A stretch of 64,000 bases of DNA from Raffaelea ambrosiae (GCA_002778195.1 PCDI01000001.1:558001-622000); one strand, 5' to 3'. Counted from the first letter of the stretch, positions 9,734-22,354 are shown. Translations and numbers: made by a program. The notes: generated by a model not told the origin, from the sequence alone.

Positions 9734-12700
9734 TCAAGCCGCTATGCCAATCTTGCTCAGTCCCTTCAGCGAGCCCAAGCTCAACGCCAGACCCTGCGAC
9801 CGGCTGCGTATCCGCACAAACCCGGTGATCGGGCCATCCTCGCCTTCCTTTTCAATGCTCAAGTTGGCGAGAGCATCCTCGCCTGTTGATGTTAGCATGT
9901 GTACTAAATTGAGAGGGGAAAAAAAATTTGGTCAAAACGAAGTAAAAGACGGAAACTCCGAAAAAAAAAGGGAAATGAACCTACCAAACACACTCCGAGC
10001 ATACAGGTTCGCGCTCAGGAACTGACACTCGCCCTTCATGGCCGCCTCCGGCGTCAGGCAGTTCATGTTGGTCGCCTTCATCAGACCATCCAGGAACACC
10101 CGCAGTGACGGCGCCTTGCTGTTGATGTTGACCTTGTTCTCCCACTCAAACTCGGTCCACATTGTCCGGAACTGTGTCTCCGTGCACGTCGCCGGCTGGA
10201 TGTAGTCCATAATGTCCACGTGCAGGTCGTTGAGAATCACCACGTTCGTGTCCGTCGAGTGCGCCCCGTCGTACACCACGTTGCCGAAAATCACACCCGT
10301 GTCCGTGCTCGACACCTTGATCGTGCACTGCACATTGTGGAAGTCGTGAGGGCCCAGGTTCTGCGTCGTTGGCCGCTCCACCACCTTCAGGTCGCCCAGC
10401 GTGGCAAACTCTACCGACAGGTTCTGCAGCGTCTCTGTCGTCTGGTTCACCAGCAGCACGTCCAGCACAATGTCAAACTGGTGCACCTTCACGTACGCCT
10501 CCGCATACACCGGGTCCGAAAAACCCGTCAGCTGCACCACCCGCGACAGCTTGCTAGACAGGTCCTCGCTGGTGCCCGACTCGCCACCCGTCGCCCGCTC
10601 CAGGTCCACCTCGGCCAGGTCGGCGCCGTCAATTGCGTTCTTGCGGCTCAGCTGCCGAATCGCGACCACGTCGTCCACCTGCACGGCCGTCTTGGCCTTC
10701 TCATCGGCCTCCTTGGCCGCCCGTTTCTTCTCCTCAGCCAAAACCGTGGCACGGAAGGCAGCGCGGGTGTCATCCAAAAAGACTGTCTCCAGCTCCTTGT
10801 GCTCGCTGAACTCAGCCAGGCTGCGGATCGAGGTCATAATGCGGTCCACAGAGTCCTCGTCGATCGGAGCCTTGACAAACTGCGACTGGCCCACGCGCAC
10901 AATGGAAATCATGATGAGCATGGCCTCGGCGCGCAGCGCGTTTGTCCGCGCCGCATCCGAGGAGATCTCAGAGTGCCGCATAACCAGCTTTGTCAGGGTG
11001 GCAGACAAAACGGTGGCAAGGTAGTAGTCGCCGTCAAGGATCATTTGGCGCAGTGGCGGCTTCTGCGCAGCCTTGACAGCCTCCAGCTTAGCAGCGGCGG
11101 AAGACTGGCTGGTCAGTGCAGTCTCGGTGGCGTATGTGCCATCAGCCAGAACACGTCTGGAGCCAGTAGGGGCAGACGGCTTGTGGTGGCCATTGACCTG
11201 CTCCGGCTCCTTGGGCTCGCCATCCTCGGCGTGGTCCAGGAGTCTTTGCTCAGATGCAAGGATGGGGATCTCGCCAAGACTGGCGCGGATGCGCTTCCAA
11301 GCCTCACGAATGTCATTCTCATTGAGCGAGTACTCGCCAATGATCCACAGGATACCGCGGTAGACCTTGCCAGCACGAACCTCGCTCAGAGTCTCGACAA
11401 GCTTCTGGATGATAGAGGGCCGCAGCTTGGGGAACTTCTCGACAACCTCCTTGACAAAGTTGATGACGTCGACGGCGGAAGAATTGTTGAAATCGATGAC
11501 AAAGTCCATCAGGAGACCGACAACGCTGGCAGCAACCTCGGAGAACTTGATGGCGCACTGGTGAATGGAGTGGATGAGGAGCTGGCGGTACTCGCTGTTC
11601 TTCTCGTATTCCTGGTCGACCGTCTTTGACAGCTCCTTCTTCAGCAGCAGGACAACCTCCTCGACGTTCTTGCTCGAAACCATTTCGAGGGCAATGTCGA
11701 GGGCCTTCCGCCGCACGTCGATATCGGGGCTGGGCAGAACACGAAGAATCTCCATGACCAGCTCATCCAGAACACCAGGGTTCTTTCTCCGCAGCTGGTC
11801 GACACGGTCGAGCACAATAAGCTTGACATTGTTGTCGGCCTCTTTAATGCTGAGCTCAATGAACTTGCCAGCGGCGGCCTTGACAGCGACAGGGTTGCTC
11901 GTCAGGGTGGTCAATGATGAGGCAGCCTCATACACGACAGTCGAGGTGTTGGCTTCGAGCAGGTCGAAGATTAATCTCAGGTACCGAGCCTATGGTTAAT
12001 TGTTAGCTTCCGATATTGGCGCCCCTTGCTGTGTGTGTGATATAAATAGCTTCCACAAACCTTGTTTTGGGAGTTCTGGACGGCGTCCTTGCGGATGAAC
12101 TCGAGCTCGGAGAGCTGCAGGAGCTCCTCAGCATTCGGGATGCTATCGAAAACAGATGTGAGGTAGGCCAGAGCACTCTCGTGGCTGATGCTGGACAGGG
12201 CAGCAAAACCATTGCGCTTGCAGGTCGGGTCGTTCTCGCTCTCGATGAAGGTCGCAATCAGCTCGGCGGCATCGGGAATCATACTCGGCGAGTGTTGGTA
12301 GATGGAGGCCACGGCGAAGACGGCGTTTTTTCGCACATAGGCATGGCGATGCTCGAGGCAAGTGCGAGCAGAGGACAGAAGGGGCTCGATGAGCTCGGGC
12401 TCGCGCAGCTTGGCAAGGAAGCGGAGCGTGTTGCCGCGGATGTATTCGTTGGGGTGCTGAAGGTCATTCCGGATGCCGTTGCTGGCGAAGTCAGTAATTT
12501 GTACGAAAGATAACACTCTGACGCAGAAAATCCTCCAAGCGAAATCCAGACAGAAGGAACAGTCCCTACCAGACAAGAATCATCTCCTGCTTCAGTTTGC
12601 CTTGAGCGTCCAGCTTGGGGCAGATCTCGTAGTAAAAGTAGAGCAGCTTCTTCAGGTGCTTCGACTTGGATGGCATGACAAAGCGGATGATGTGCATGAG

Positions 12701-12874
12701 CAGGCCGGGGAGCGGGTCGCCGTTGAGCATGATGGTCAGCACTCGCTTCATGGTCTCGACCTTGGACTCGTCGGTCCCCTTCTCGAGCTGGGTCTTGAGC
12801 TCCATGAGCGAGGGGACGTCGGCCGCATTGTCCTGGTGCACCAGGCTGTAGGCATTGTCGAGGAACGACGACAT
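9734..12874 (-). CDS. sec26: Coatomer (COPI) subunit beta
   Basis: Four exons (12874-12570, 12481-12061, 11989-9985, 9903-9734) give 966 residues, the usual family length. Beta-COP is part of the COPI coat that drives Golgi-to-ER and intra-Golgi retrograde traffic. The start MSSFLDNAYSLVHQDN is followed by the N-terminal adaptin-like HEAT solenoid. The motif EMILVCNGIRNDLQHPNEY is formed across the first splice and is nearly invariant in the family. The middle contains a flexible linker (about residues 490-530), and the C-terminal appendage region has PTTQNLGPHDFHNVQCTIKV and WTEFEWENKV. It ends GLALSLGSLKGLSKIGIAA. Introns are 88, 71 and 81 bp. No missing segment or frame break. It is divergent from the Mago gene 580 bp away. 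Confidence 0.95.
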
Positions 12875-13454
12875 GCTAGGCAGAGTGTGCAGATCGGTTG
12901 CTACGTGTGTTCTCTGAGTGTCGTGTGTCGGGCGCTGCGCTGTTCGAACGTGTCCGAACCAGGAGGGTCGAAGATGGGGAGGGGGGCTCAATTCTAGGGT
13001 CGCGATGGCGCAACGGTCAGGACACGAGTCCCAATTGCAGAGTCGGCACGCCTGTGGCTGAGCAGAAAGAACGTCCACACAGTTGAGTTTCGAAGCCGCA
13101 GCCTGGCAGGCACTACCAAAAATGCGGCGTTGGTGGAGAGACGGTTCCTGCGGACGGACGAGGTTGCGTGTTGAGGTTTGTGAACAGCGTTGCCCAAATT
13201 GACCCCTACACCAATCTGTCCCCCCTTTGCTCCCTGTGGTTGTGGGGCTCTGGAATAGGGCGGTGAACCACGGGCCAGGTGGCACTGTTGGCAGAACATA
13301 CACGTGAAGCTGTCACGTGAACTGTGGAACCCGTACCCCTCTGCTTCGCGTTGTGTGAAAGTCTACCGCAAAGCTTCGAGCTCAAGGAACCGTTTGGGGC
13401 TGTTGTTCTCGTTCTGTTGCATTGTTGACAGATTTCGCGGCAGCAGACAGCACG
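12875..13454. other. Divergent promoter region of coatomer beta and Mago nashi
   Basis: 580 bp between two divergently transcribed housekeeping genes. There is no TATAAA box. An RNA-polymerase-III A-box-like string occurs near 13007-13020, but no B-box follows it. I see no other feature. Confidence 0.5.
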
Positions 13455-14244
13455 ATGGCGGCCTCAAACGAGCAGTTTTACCTGCGCTACTAGTATGTTA
13501 TGCCTTTGGGCACTGGCGAACTGCCAATCAGCGTACATGCTAACTCGCCTCGTTTACTACAGCTCTGGCCATTCTGGTCGCTTTGGTCATGAGTTCTTGG
13601 GTGCGACGGCTTTTTCCTCTCGGCGTACTTAAGTGACACGACTGACCGCTTCACAGAGTTCGATTTCCGAGTTGTGGGTGACGGACGGAGCGCAATCGCA
13701 CGGTATGCAAACAATTCCAACTACCGCAACGACAGCCTTATCCGGAAAGAGAGTACGTTATGTCGTCACATTCGTTTTGCGCCGGCTCTGGTTCGCGACT
13801 GGAATCTGACATTCGGTCGCAGTGTATGTGAGCTCGCTCGTCGTCGAGGAGATCAAGCGGATAGTCAAGCTCAGCGAGATCATGAAGTATGTCTGCCAGA
13901 TCCATCATTCGTACGAAAGCGGCCAACGTTTCATATTCTGACACCAAAATCAGGGAAGATGACGCAAAGTGGCCCCATAAGAACAAGGACGGACGGCAAG
14001 AATTGGAACTGCACATTGGAAACCAGCACATCTCCTTTGAGGTAGGTAGTAGAGAGCCTGGGGGCTGCGTTGGGGCATCTAGACTAACGAGCGAAATCTA
14101 CAGACCGCTAAGATCGGCTCTCTCGTCGACGTGACGGAATCGGCCGACCCAGAAGGCCTTCGAGTGTTCTACTACCTGGTGCAGGATCTGAAGGCTCTTG
14201 TCTTCAGCCTCATCTCGCTGCACTTCAAGATCAAGCCCATCTGA
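13455..14244 (+). CDS. mago: Mago nashi homologue, exon junction complex core subunit
   Basis: Six exons (13455-13492, 13563-13600, 13657-13752, 13823-13886, 13954-14041, 14104-14244) encode 154 residues. Mago pairs with Y14/RBM8 and locks eIF4A3 on spliced mRNA upstream of exon junctions. Assembled protein motifs are FYLRYYSGHSGRFGHEFLEF, then ARYANNSNYRNDSLIRKE, EEIKRIV, WPHKNKDGRQELE, and the ending QDLKALVFSLISLHFKIKPI, which is close to the ultra-conserved C-terminus of the family. The five introns are 70, 56, 70, 67 and 62 bp, with GTATGT, GTGCGA, GTACGT, GTATGT and GTAGGT donors. This is the most intron-dense gene in the window. The splice sites are fixed almost uniquely by the conservation of the protein. 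Confidence 0.96.
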
Positions 14245-16729
14245 ATGATGGTCGGCAAGCAGCCTCGGTGGGAACCAAAGAAGGCCAAGCGCGGCAAATA
14301 CGATACCCGGGTTGTGATGGGCGGCGTCAGGCTACGGATCCATAAAAGCGTGTTATTTCGGGGTTCTTTACAAAGAGTGGACGGAATATAGCGGTGCCTG
14401 GGTAGCAAATGGGCAACTGGCAAACACAGCGACAGGCTGGGGCGTTGTGCTCGTGCCGGGAGTTGGGTAACTAGCAGCTACAATAGAGCCAGGCCACATG
14501 CGCCAGACAAGCACAAATCAAATCACCCCAACAGTTCAAACTCCCGTTGACGTTGAGAGCACGGAAGGCGATGCAAGGTGGTTGGACCAACAATACTGGT
14601 GGGTTTGTGGCACAATATCTGTGGCCGACTTGATACGACTGGAGAATAAATTGCATGTATAGTGCATGGGTCAGGCCATTCGCCGCAGCCCTGTCAGCTG
14701 CGCCAGACCTGACGTCGCCATGCATACCCAGATAGATCAGGCAGGTGGCTGTCGAGGCAGATAGTTCAAGTTGCTGCCATTGTTCAGATTGCATCCATAG
14801 CTATGTAAATATCGTGGGGTATGCCAGGATGGCGGGGTGGCTTTAGTAGACCCTGCCCCAACCAACAGCGCCACGGCGACAGTTTTTGCCGTGTACTGGT
14901 TTGGGGGAGTCCCTCACGTTCCTAAACAGCCAGCTGAGACTCTTCCAGACGGCTGTCTTCATAGGGGGCTCCCCCCTCCAATGATAGGATTTGATATTCA
15001 CACGGATGAATTCAACGTTCCAGACTCTGCAAGAGCCCTCCAGAGGTATCTTTTGTGGTCGGTGCCAAGCACTGCAAGCTGTTTGTGCGTGGTGTCTCGC
15101 CCTTCTTGCTTTGGTCGCAGGGTGTCAATCGACGGTGCATCGCACATATGATGTCAGTTATTCCCGTGCAGCGTGCTTGGTATGACGGTCGTGAAATCTG
15201 GAAACAAAAAGAAAGCATATTCGTAGTGCTCGGCATCTGCGCCGCGCCGCACCATCGTTCCTTCCCACAGGGACATAATAACTAGAGTATCCAGCGAATC
15301 AGAACCGCCAACCGATCCCTGATCGCCTATCCACCACGGCCACCTGCTATGGCATATCGATTTTTTTCTGTTCTTCTGCGTTGCATCTGCTGACCGGACT
15401 GGCGACACCTCGACAGGAATGTCTCGTCTGCCTCACGTTTTCTGGGAATCCTGGTCTGACAACGTCAAGCAGCTCGAAGGCCACGGTCTGCTCCAGCACA
15501 TCTCCTTCTACTACCGTACTACTACTGCAACACCTCGCCGAGACCCATGTTTCATTCCCTTTAATATTCATTGCATAAACTGTTATTCCATCACAACAAG
15601 TTCGCATTGCCCCCCCATATCGCCTCCTGGGCATGCCACCAGCAATCCACACACCGCACACGGCTCCAGCACACTGACGACATCAACCCTGTTGGCGTCG
15701 GGTTTGCAGACAGGTCTGTGGTCATTGTGTACCCGTTTGCTCCATCTCGCCTTGCTAGCGCCATTTTTTTCCGCCCTTCTCCATCAGTCACCCCCATGCT
15801 AAGCCCAAAGTCGTTCGTCTCGCCCACGCACCTGGCACTTCTTTTTTCGCCCCTATTGACTGTCTGGCAGCTATCGTTATCTTGCTGGCACCCACCGTCA
15901 GGAATCTGATTTTCCAACAAGTCTCCGTACTCGGGCTCGCTTGTGATTCACCGCACGCCCCCTCTCACACGAGGCCTCTCACACGAAGTCTAAACAGCCT
16001 GCACACGCATCGCAGCTTCATCGGCTCCATCGACACCGTCGCCGAGACGAGCCACTGTCGACAGTCCTTTCAGCACGTCTGCGATTTTGTGGCCAACGCT
16101 GTCGCAGCAGTCATCCGCCTTTTCTGTGCGCTCAGACCTGACACAGATAGTCTCTACACTAGTGCCGGTCGCGCAACAACGCCCACCCCAAATCTTGGGT
16201 GTACTGCCCTGTTCAAATATATATCGCTTTAGTTTTATTCCTCTTCCATCTTTGTCGCGACTCCCCTTCCTGCTGTCCAACAGCGGCCCCTGCACGCCAC
16301 CGCGGCATCGAAACATCAACGAGACGCCCCTGCGAAGAAGCAGCACACGGCTTCCCGCATACCATCTGCTGCAGCACCTGTCGATTCACCAGCATTCCAA
16401 TATCCTAACCGTGCACCCCGGCCGTCCGCTGTGGTGTACTGAACTTACTCCTCATATTGCCAGGCTCCGCGCGCACGCTCTGCTCTGACACCGCTAGTTT
16501 CAGCGACAGCCTGCCCACGAGGCAGCACAAGACAAGCCACGACCGGTCGCCAGAGAAGGGACGAAACGGGAACATCCACCCTCGCTAGCCATCCTGGTCC
16601 TCGCACCCATAACCACACACAAACGGCCTCTGTTCTTCGACGCCTGACATCCATTTGTCCGCCGCCCCCCCTCTCTTGTCGCCTTCTTCCCCCTCCCTCC
16701 ATCTCGACTAGTTTCTCTCCTCTTCGAGA
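14245..16729. other. Long intergenic region and probable leader upstream of gid4
   Basis: 2.5 kb between Mago and GID4. From about 15300 it is strongly pyrimidine-rich on the plus strand, as expected for a long promoter and 5' leader. Numerous short open frames cross it, but none carries a recognisable domain. A short imperfect direct repeat containing CTCTCACACGA occurs twice at about 15962-15984. No RNA gene is seen. Confidence 0.5.
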
Positions 16730-18372
16730 ATGCCCACTCCATCCTCCCACGACGGCAACGATTCGCTTTCTTTCAATTCCACATGTCCGGATGAGCAAGT
16801 TCCCCGTGCACCATCTGTCTGGCTTCACCCCCCTCCCCCATACGAAAGCGACGATCAGCAACAACCACAACCATCACAACGGAACGAGGCAACGGTCGGC
16901 AGTGGCAGCGGCAGCGGCAGCGGTAGTGCCGGCGAAATCGGCGAGAGCCAGACATCGCCCACCGATGACGCCGCGGGGTCGGCGCACTCAACGCCGGCCT
17001 TGTCCCCGAATGCTGAGCCCAGCAGCGACGCCTCCCCAATGCCTCTGACCGAATCCATGTTCTCGCGAGATTCGGAGCACGACGCTGAACCCGAAGAAGA
17101 CGACGATGCCAACAAACACACCGACGCCGACGAAGACATGCCTGACAACATCACACACCCAGAAGAGAGCGCTGAAGATCGGGATGTTTCGGCCGAAACC
17201 GAGACCGAGACCATCCGCAGTCATGAGAGCGAATCACGGAGCAATACTGACCGGCGACCAAGTGGACGCGAAGCTCCCCGGTTCAATATTCCGGGTACGG
17301 AGCTGTGGGAATCATATGGTGTCAACCAAGCCCACCGAAGGCGGTTCGACATTGCTAGCATTGGCCCGGCATTTTCCCGCTCCGCTGCCACCGCCGTCGC
17401 CGGCGAACCGTTACAACTGAGCAACGTGGAGGGCGACAAGGTAGAAGAAGGCCAGTCTGCTGGAGATCTTGCGTGGTTTGCGGATCCGAGCTTGTATATG
17501 GGATGCGATCCTACCGGCGTAAGAGTACGTACTATTGCTTGTGGGCCGTGCCTCGTCTGTGCCCAGCGGCAGCTAACACTCTCTAGCTTATTCCGACAGC
17601 ACCTTCGACCTTCCTCCGCCCCGGCAGCCGGTTTATGGGCACGCAACAATCCGAACGCCAAGTCTACGACGTCCAGGTGGAAATTAAGCATGTTGATTTG
17701 CGAGAATCTTTCCTATGTGGCTACCTGCGTATACAAGGTATGAATCCTTCGCGATGGAGTAGCCGTCACACAACGTTCATCCCAACGCTGTGGTTTTGTT
17801 GTCTCTCTTCTTTCTGCCTTGTACCCCTGACTGTGCTGACCCGCTGCTGCAGGGCTGACAGAGGATCACCCTACCCTGACAACCTACTTTGAGGGAGAAA
17901 TTATTGGCTCCAAGTACGGCTTCACCACAAAACACAAGTCATGGGGTGCCAACGACCGCATCGACATGTCTCACTGGGCCAAGTTTGCCGCCTTCCGGCA
18001 GTTTGCTAAGCAGGCCAAGAAGGGTAACGGCGTCATCAAGGAATATCTCCAGAAGGAAAACATCTTTATGCGGTGGAAAGAACATTTCCTTGTTCCCGAC
18101 CACCGCGTGAAGACCATCCTTGGTGCAAGTTTCGAGGGCTTCTATTATATTTGCTTCAACCAGGTGGAAGGTGTTGTTCATGGCATTTACTTCCATTCCA
18201 AGAGCGAAAAGTACGTCGACTGCCTCTCCTCTCATATGTTCCTCACTTTTCTTTTCTTTAATTCTTATTTGTCGTTCACATCTAACACATCCCCTTTCCA
18301 TACAGATTCCAACAGCTCGAACTCAAGCATATCGAGGACAAAGGTTGCATGAGTGCGTTGGAGTTCCGGTGA
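16730..18372 (+). CDS. gid4: GID4/Vid24-type substrate receptor of the GID/CTLH ubiquitin ligase
   Basis: Four exons (16730-17524, 17587-17737, 17853-18210, 18306-18372) encode 456 residues. GID4 recognises Pro/N-degrons and directs gluconeogenic enzymes to the GID E3 ligase when glucose returns. The first 265 residues are low complexity: a Ser/Gly repeat at about residues 60-66, an acidic run and many SQ/TP sites. The conserved beta-barrel is in exons 2-4, with IPTAPSTFLRPGSRFMGTQQ, LRESFLCGYLRIQGLTEDHP, FEGEIIGSKYGFTTKHKSW, WAKFAAFRQFAKQ, HFLVPDHRVKTILGASFEGF and the ending KGCMSALEF. All of the barrel appears present. The introns are 62, 115 and 95 bp. The disordered N-terminus is much longer than in yeast Vid24 and may hold regulatory phosphorylation sites (inference). 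Confidence 0.93.
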
Positions 18373-18954
18373 CGATGGTTGCAACTTCTCGGTATGCATG
18401 GGTTACATAGACACGAGCCGGCGCACGCTTTGATTCCTGTACATGAAAGAACGAATTACGCGATACAAAGCTAAAATGGATACAAGACTGCGGAACGTAC
18501 GTTACGTGGAAGGGATATGCACCGCCTTATTTTGCATTCTGGGCTCTCTTCTCTCCTTCTATTGTCTTGATTCCCTTTTTTTTCCTTTTTTCTCCGTCTT
18601 CTTCCGTTTTTTTTTTTTCGTGTGCTCTAGTTTCTGTTTTCTTTCTCAAAATGGGGCGGCGCATAAGTCAGCGTTCTTGTTATGCTCATTGCTTTTACTG
18701 GCTGCCTTCTTTTTTTTTCTTGTTTCTTCTTTTGTTGTTCCCCGAAATCCTCGGTTCCGGGTTAGGAGGGACACATATGCCGGGTATGCAAAGACACGCT
18801 GATAAACATATACGTGATGCGAGACAAAGTTTGGCATTGGAATACCGTGCAAAGGGGCTGCCATATCAAGACAGGTTCCTGCATAATTTTTTTTCTCTCT
18901 TGTTGGCACGTTCATGGCTTTTACTTGTATTTACTATGTAGTGATATACATGTC
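18373..18954. other. Convergent intergenic region, T-rich
   Basis: 582 bp between the 3' ends of gid4 (+) and trm11 (-). T runs at 18578-18622 and 18708-18735 dominate. Nothing else is recognisable. Confidence 0.5.
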
Positions 18955-20716
18955 TTAATCTGGTGCTTGAGCCAGCTTCGAAGACTCTGCCACCTTTGGC
19001 TTTGGTCCACCCGCACTCGGTATTGACGGCTGTGCCGGAACTGCTTGGTCTGCTGGCGGTTCCTCGATGCGGCGCTTTTCCTTGTCTGCCTGTACCTCAA
19101 TGTCCTTACTCACGTTTTGTGCAGCGTCGGTCTCGTTTGCATCGGGGGCAAATTTGCTGAAATATCCCTTCCGGAAGGGATTGAGTTCGTCTGCGGTCAG
19201 CCCCTTTGACCTCACTTCTGGCGTAGATCTGGCTAGCCAGTCTGCCAGTTTGCTGGCATCGACCTCGGAGTCGGGGATACGCCGATATGTTATCAGTCGA
19301 CGGGTCCCTTTCTTGAGTCAGCCTATGTTCTACCCACATCGGGAGAGCCATCCGTGAAGAATATGGATCAAACCTACATCTGTTGAACACTTGGAGGCAC
19401 ACTGATTCGACCTCGAGACACGGGTGTGTGGGCACGGGAAGCTCCTGTGCCTCATTGTTGGATGTTGGCATCCAGAAACCGAGGCGGCCACCATCCACAA
19501 GAGTGTCGGCACCAAATTGTAACAAATCACTCAACAAGGCCAAGAAGCTGTATGGTTGCTTTGGTGGAACAAATGTTGGGTCTCTGGTGAGCAAACTCGA
19601 TTAGTAACTTCGGTTGCAAGAGGAACATAATAGAGGGCGTGCCGACTCACTTGTATATCCGCTTTCCGGTCTCAATGACAAAGGGTGTCTTGGCCGGGTT
19701 GCGCACCCCGAGCACACGGGGCCCTTCGCGGACACCATAAGGAGGATCACATATGATGCCGTCGATCCACCGCGCATTTTTCCGTATAGGCGTATTCGTC
19801 ATGTCGGCACTAAACACGTCCCCAAAGCCTGCCAGCAGGCCGTACTGCTCAAAATTGCCGCGCACGTCGGACCGCCCCTCTCGGTCACCACCCGACCCGC
19901 CGGTTCCGTTGATGCCAGCCGTCGACCCGCGAATAGCGCGCCCGTCAATGTCGCTGCCCCAAGCGATGGCGCCCCAGTAAGCCGCCGCCAGTGGGAAACT
20001 ACCTGTCCCGACAAACGGGTCATAGAACAGCTTGCCTGGCGCCGCCAAGGCCATGTTGGCCGTTAGCAGAGACAGCTCGGCATCCATGCTGGTCGTGGCA
20101 ATGTACCGCCGCTTCTTGAGGTCAAAGGTGCGAATAGCATCGCGTGACGAGCCACTGACGAAGCGGCCCAGGTAGTAAAATTCGGGATCTGGGATCCCCT
20201 TGGGGACGGCATCCAGGGTCCAAAACTCAAACACGGTGAAGACGCAGTCCGGGTCTTGGAGGTCAATGCTCCCCTCGAGCGGCAGCGTCTTGGCGAAGCT
20301 GTCGATAATGTCCAGGCGGGAGGCAGCGCTGCGTTTGCCCCGGAAGGAGTCCAGCTCCATCTTGAAGGTGGACTTGGAAAACCGCGGCCACAACGGAGCG
20401 GCACGCTTGCGAACGTCATCGTGGAGCTCAGCCAAAGTGGCACCCAGGCCCCAGAGCGAGTGGATGGTCTGGACGAGGATGGAGCGCCGGGCAACAGCTG
20501 CGGCGGCCTCGTCATCCTTCATACGGATGACGCAGTACGGGGACTAAGCTGTCAGTTTCCAGGCTTCAATTGTGTAAAAAAAATAAGGGAAAATACACAC
20601 ACCTCTGGATCATAGGAGACCACCTCGAGGGTCTCATTTGCAATTTTGGCCAAAGCCTGAATCTCGGCGAGACGGAAGGTCTCATAGGACTGGCTGAAGC
20701 GAACGAGGTACTCCAT
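18955..20716 (-). CDS. trm11: tRNA (guanine-N2) methyltransferase Trm11, m2G10
   Basis: Four exons (20716-20603, 20543-19651, 19583-19378, 19307-18955) give 521 residues. Trm11 is the catalytic half of the Trm11-Trm112 complex that makes m2G at position 10 of tRNA. An N-terminal THUMP-like region starts MEYLVRFSQSYETFRLAEIQ and contains WGLGATLAELHDDV. The Rossmann methyltransferase fold carries the AdoMet loop FYDPFVGTGSF (near residue 213) and the catalytic DPPYGVREG (near residue 305). The third splice was placed to recreate NRWTRRLITYRR, matching the conserved W-x-RRL of the family. The C-terminal 100 residues are charged and family-variable. Introns are 59, 67 and 70 bp. It shares a short divergent promoter with the RNase P subunit gene at 21041. 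Confidence 0.92.
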
Positions 20717-21040
20717 GGTGTTGTTCACATGGCTTGGGCCAGTACCCCAGGCCTCCAAAATGCCGCCTTTTGTGATATTGACACAAAAATACTGGAGTCA
20801 AAAGAGCGGCTACTCGCAGCCACGCAAGAAGTTGCCGTCGTGATGAGGTTGAGAGCCTGGGCGACTTTTTAGTGGGGCAGCCAGAAAAAATCATCCCCAC
20901 ACAAGTAAAGTGCAGTTCTGCGTGCCTTAATTTTGCCGCTAGCTGTCGTCTGTATTGGTTGCACAGATCGATTCCAAAATCATTCACAATCACAGCTGGC
21001 ACTGACAGACTGCCCGTTTAGTTTGATCACTTACAAAGCC
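20717..21040. promoter_or_regulatory. Bidirectional promoter of trm11 and rpp40
   Basis: Only 324 bp separate the start codons of two divergently transcribed tRNA-maturation genes. No TATAAA box is present. Shared regulation is an inference from the layout alone. Confidence 0.5.
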
Positions 21041-22354
21041 ATGCTGCCGTTCTCCCCCGACCCGTCCGTCTTCCAGGCGGCCAAATGCTTCTTTTCCTAT
21101 GGGACCATGGGCCACATCGAACCAGCGCAGCCACCATCCTTTGAGAAGACGAACCCATCGGGCCAGGAGCGAGTGAAGAAGCCGTGGAGCGGCCTGAACA
21201 GACTCGACTTTGTGGGCCAGGTTGACCTCGTTATCCCGACGGAATGTGCAGAGGTCGTACAACAAAAGCTGGTGGCAAGCCGTCCGGCACCGCAGTTTGC
21301 CCGGGTTGTCATGACTCTGGGGCAGATTTTGACAGGCGACTTTTTCAAAGACTACATTAAAGCGGGTGTGTTTCCTCTGTGTACAACAATTCTGGTGTGT
21401 ACCTCTTCTGACTTACTTCTTAGGAAACATCATCATGCTGTCCGAAGGCCGTGCTGGTCAAGACAATGTGTTCCTTCTCAAGGACAGCCAGCTGACCATG
21501 TTTCTGGACCGTGAGAGTTACGAGCGTGCTGGTCTGGTGGGCAAGCCACATGGGACCAAAGGACACAGATATCTGCGTTCTCGATGGGGTAAGCCGCGAT
21601 CGGAAAGATTGGAAAGATTGGCAAGAAACCTGCTCTAACCCGCTTCTAGTTGTCGAGTTTGACTTGAACGCGAATTCTATGTGGCCAGGCAAGAAGGGCT
21701 TCGATCGCCTCATCTATGCGTGCAAGAACGTCTTCAGCACGCCACAAACATGGCTTTTCCACAGCAAATTCGACAGTATGTTTTCTCATTCATATTTTCA
21801 CTCCTATTGTCATTGAATTATTGGCGGTCAACTAATATATTTGCCCAGCGCCCAACCCAGATCCGCTAGCTGCCTTTTCTCCGTCCATCTTCACCGCTCA
21901 GCCAACCATCTCAGAGCCTATTCCCGTCCAGCTTCCTCCCCTGACGCGTCCTGCCAGTTTGCTTGCCAGCGAAGGCAGTGACCGCCTAGAGATTGAAGAG
22001 ATGGTTTCTGAGCTATACGAGTGGCTGTCCCTTGTCCGTCTCGGCAGCCCACGCACCCACCCAGGCGACAACATCGACCCGTACTTGAGTCGATACCAGA
22101 TTCCAGGAGAAAATCCGGCCTCCGGAAAGATATGTGTCATCCGATGGCAGGGATTCTTTCCGCCAACCTGGGTGTGCCAGACGCTCTTGGATCTCATTCT
22201 GGCCTTGCCATCGACCAAATCCTGGTTCTCCGTCTCAGCATCCGCTTTTCCCAAGACCAAAGGTCTTCCAGGAGACGGTGCTGAGTGCACATTCTTCCGG
22301 CCTTCCAAAGCACCTGGCGAGTATCTGCTGTGGGAGGTCCACGGACATGAATGA
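21041..22354 (+). CDS. rpp40: RNase P/MRP subunit, Rpp40 family
   Basis: Four exons (21041-21365, 21424-21588, 21650-21775, 21849-22354) encode 373 residues. The protein begins MLPFSPDPSVFQAAKCFFSY and continues through VDLVIPTE, GDFFKDYIKAGNIIMLSEG (across the first splice), YERAGLVGKPHG, VVEFDL, GKKGFDRLIYACKNVF, YEWLSLVRLGSPR and IDPYLSRYQIPG, ending GEYLLWEVHGHE. This is the standard Rpp40-like family architecture in filamentous fungi. The human Rpp40 protein belongs to RNase P and RNase MRP, which mature tRNA 5' ends and process rRNA. The family is a protein scaffold and no catalytic residues are expected. Introns are 58, 61 and 73 bp. Confidence 0.88.

Noticed and set aside
12996..13065. 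A tRNA-like A-box (TGGCGCAACGG) in the coatomer/Mago promoter.
   Set aside because: No B-box (GGTTCRANNCC) follows, and no cloverleaf could be formed by hand.
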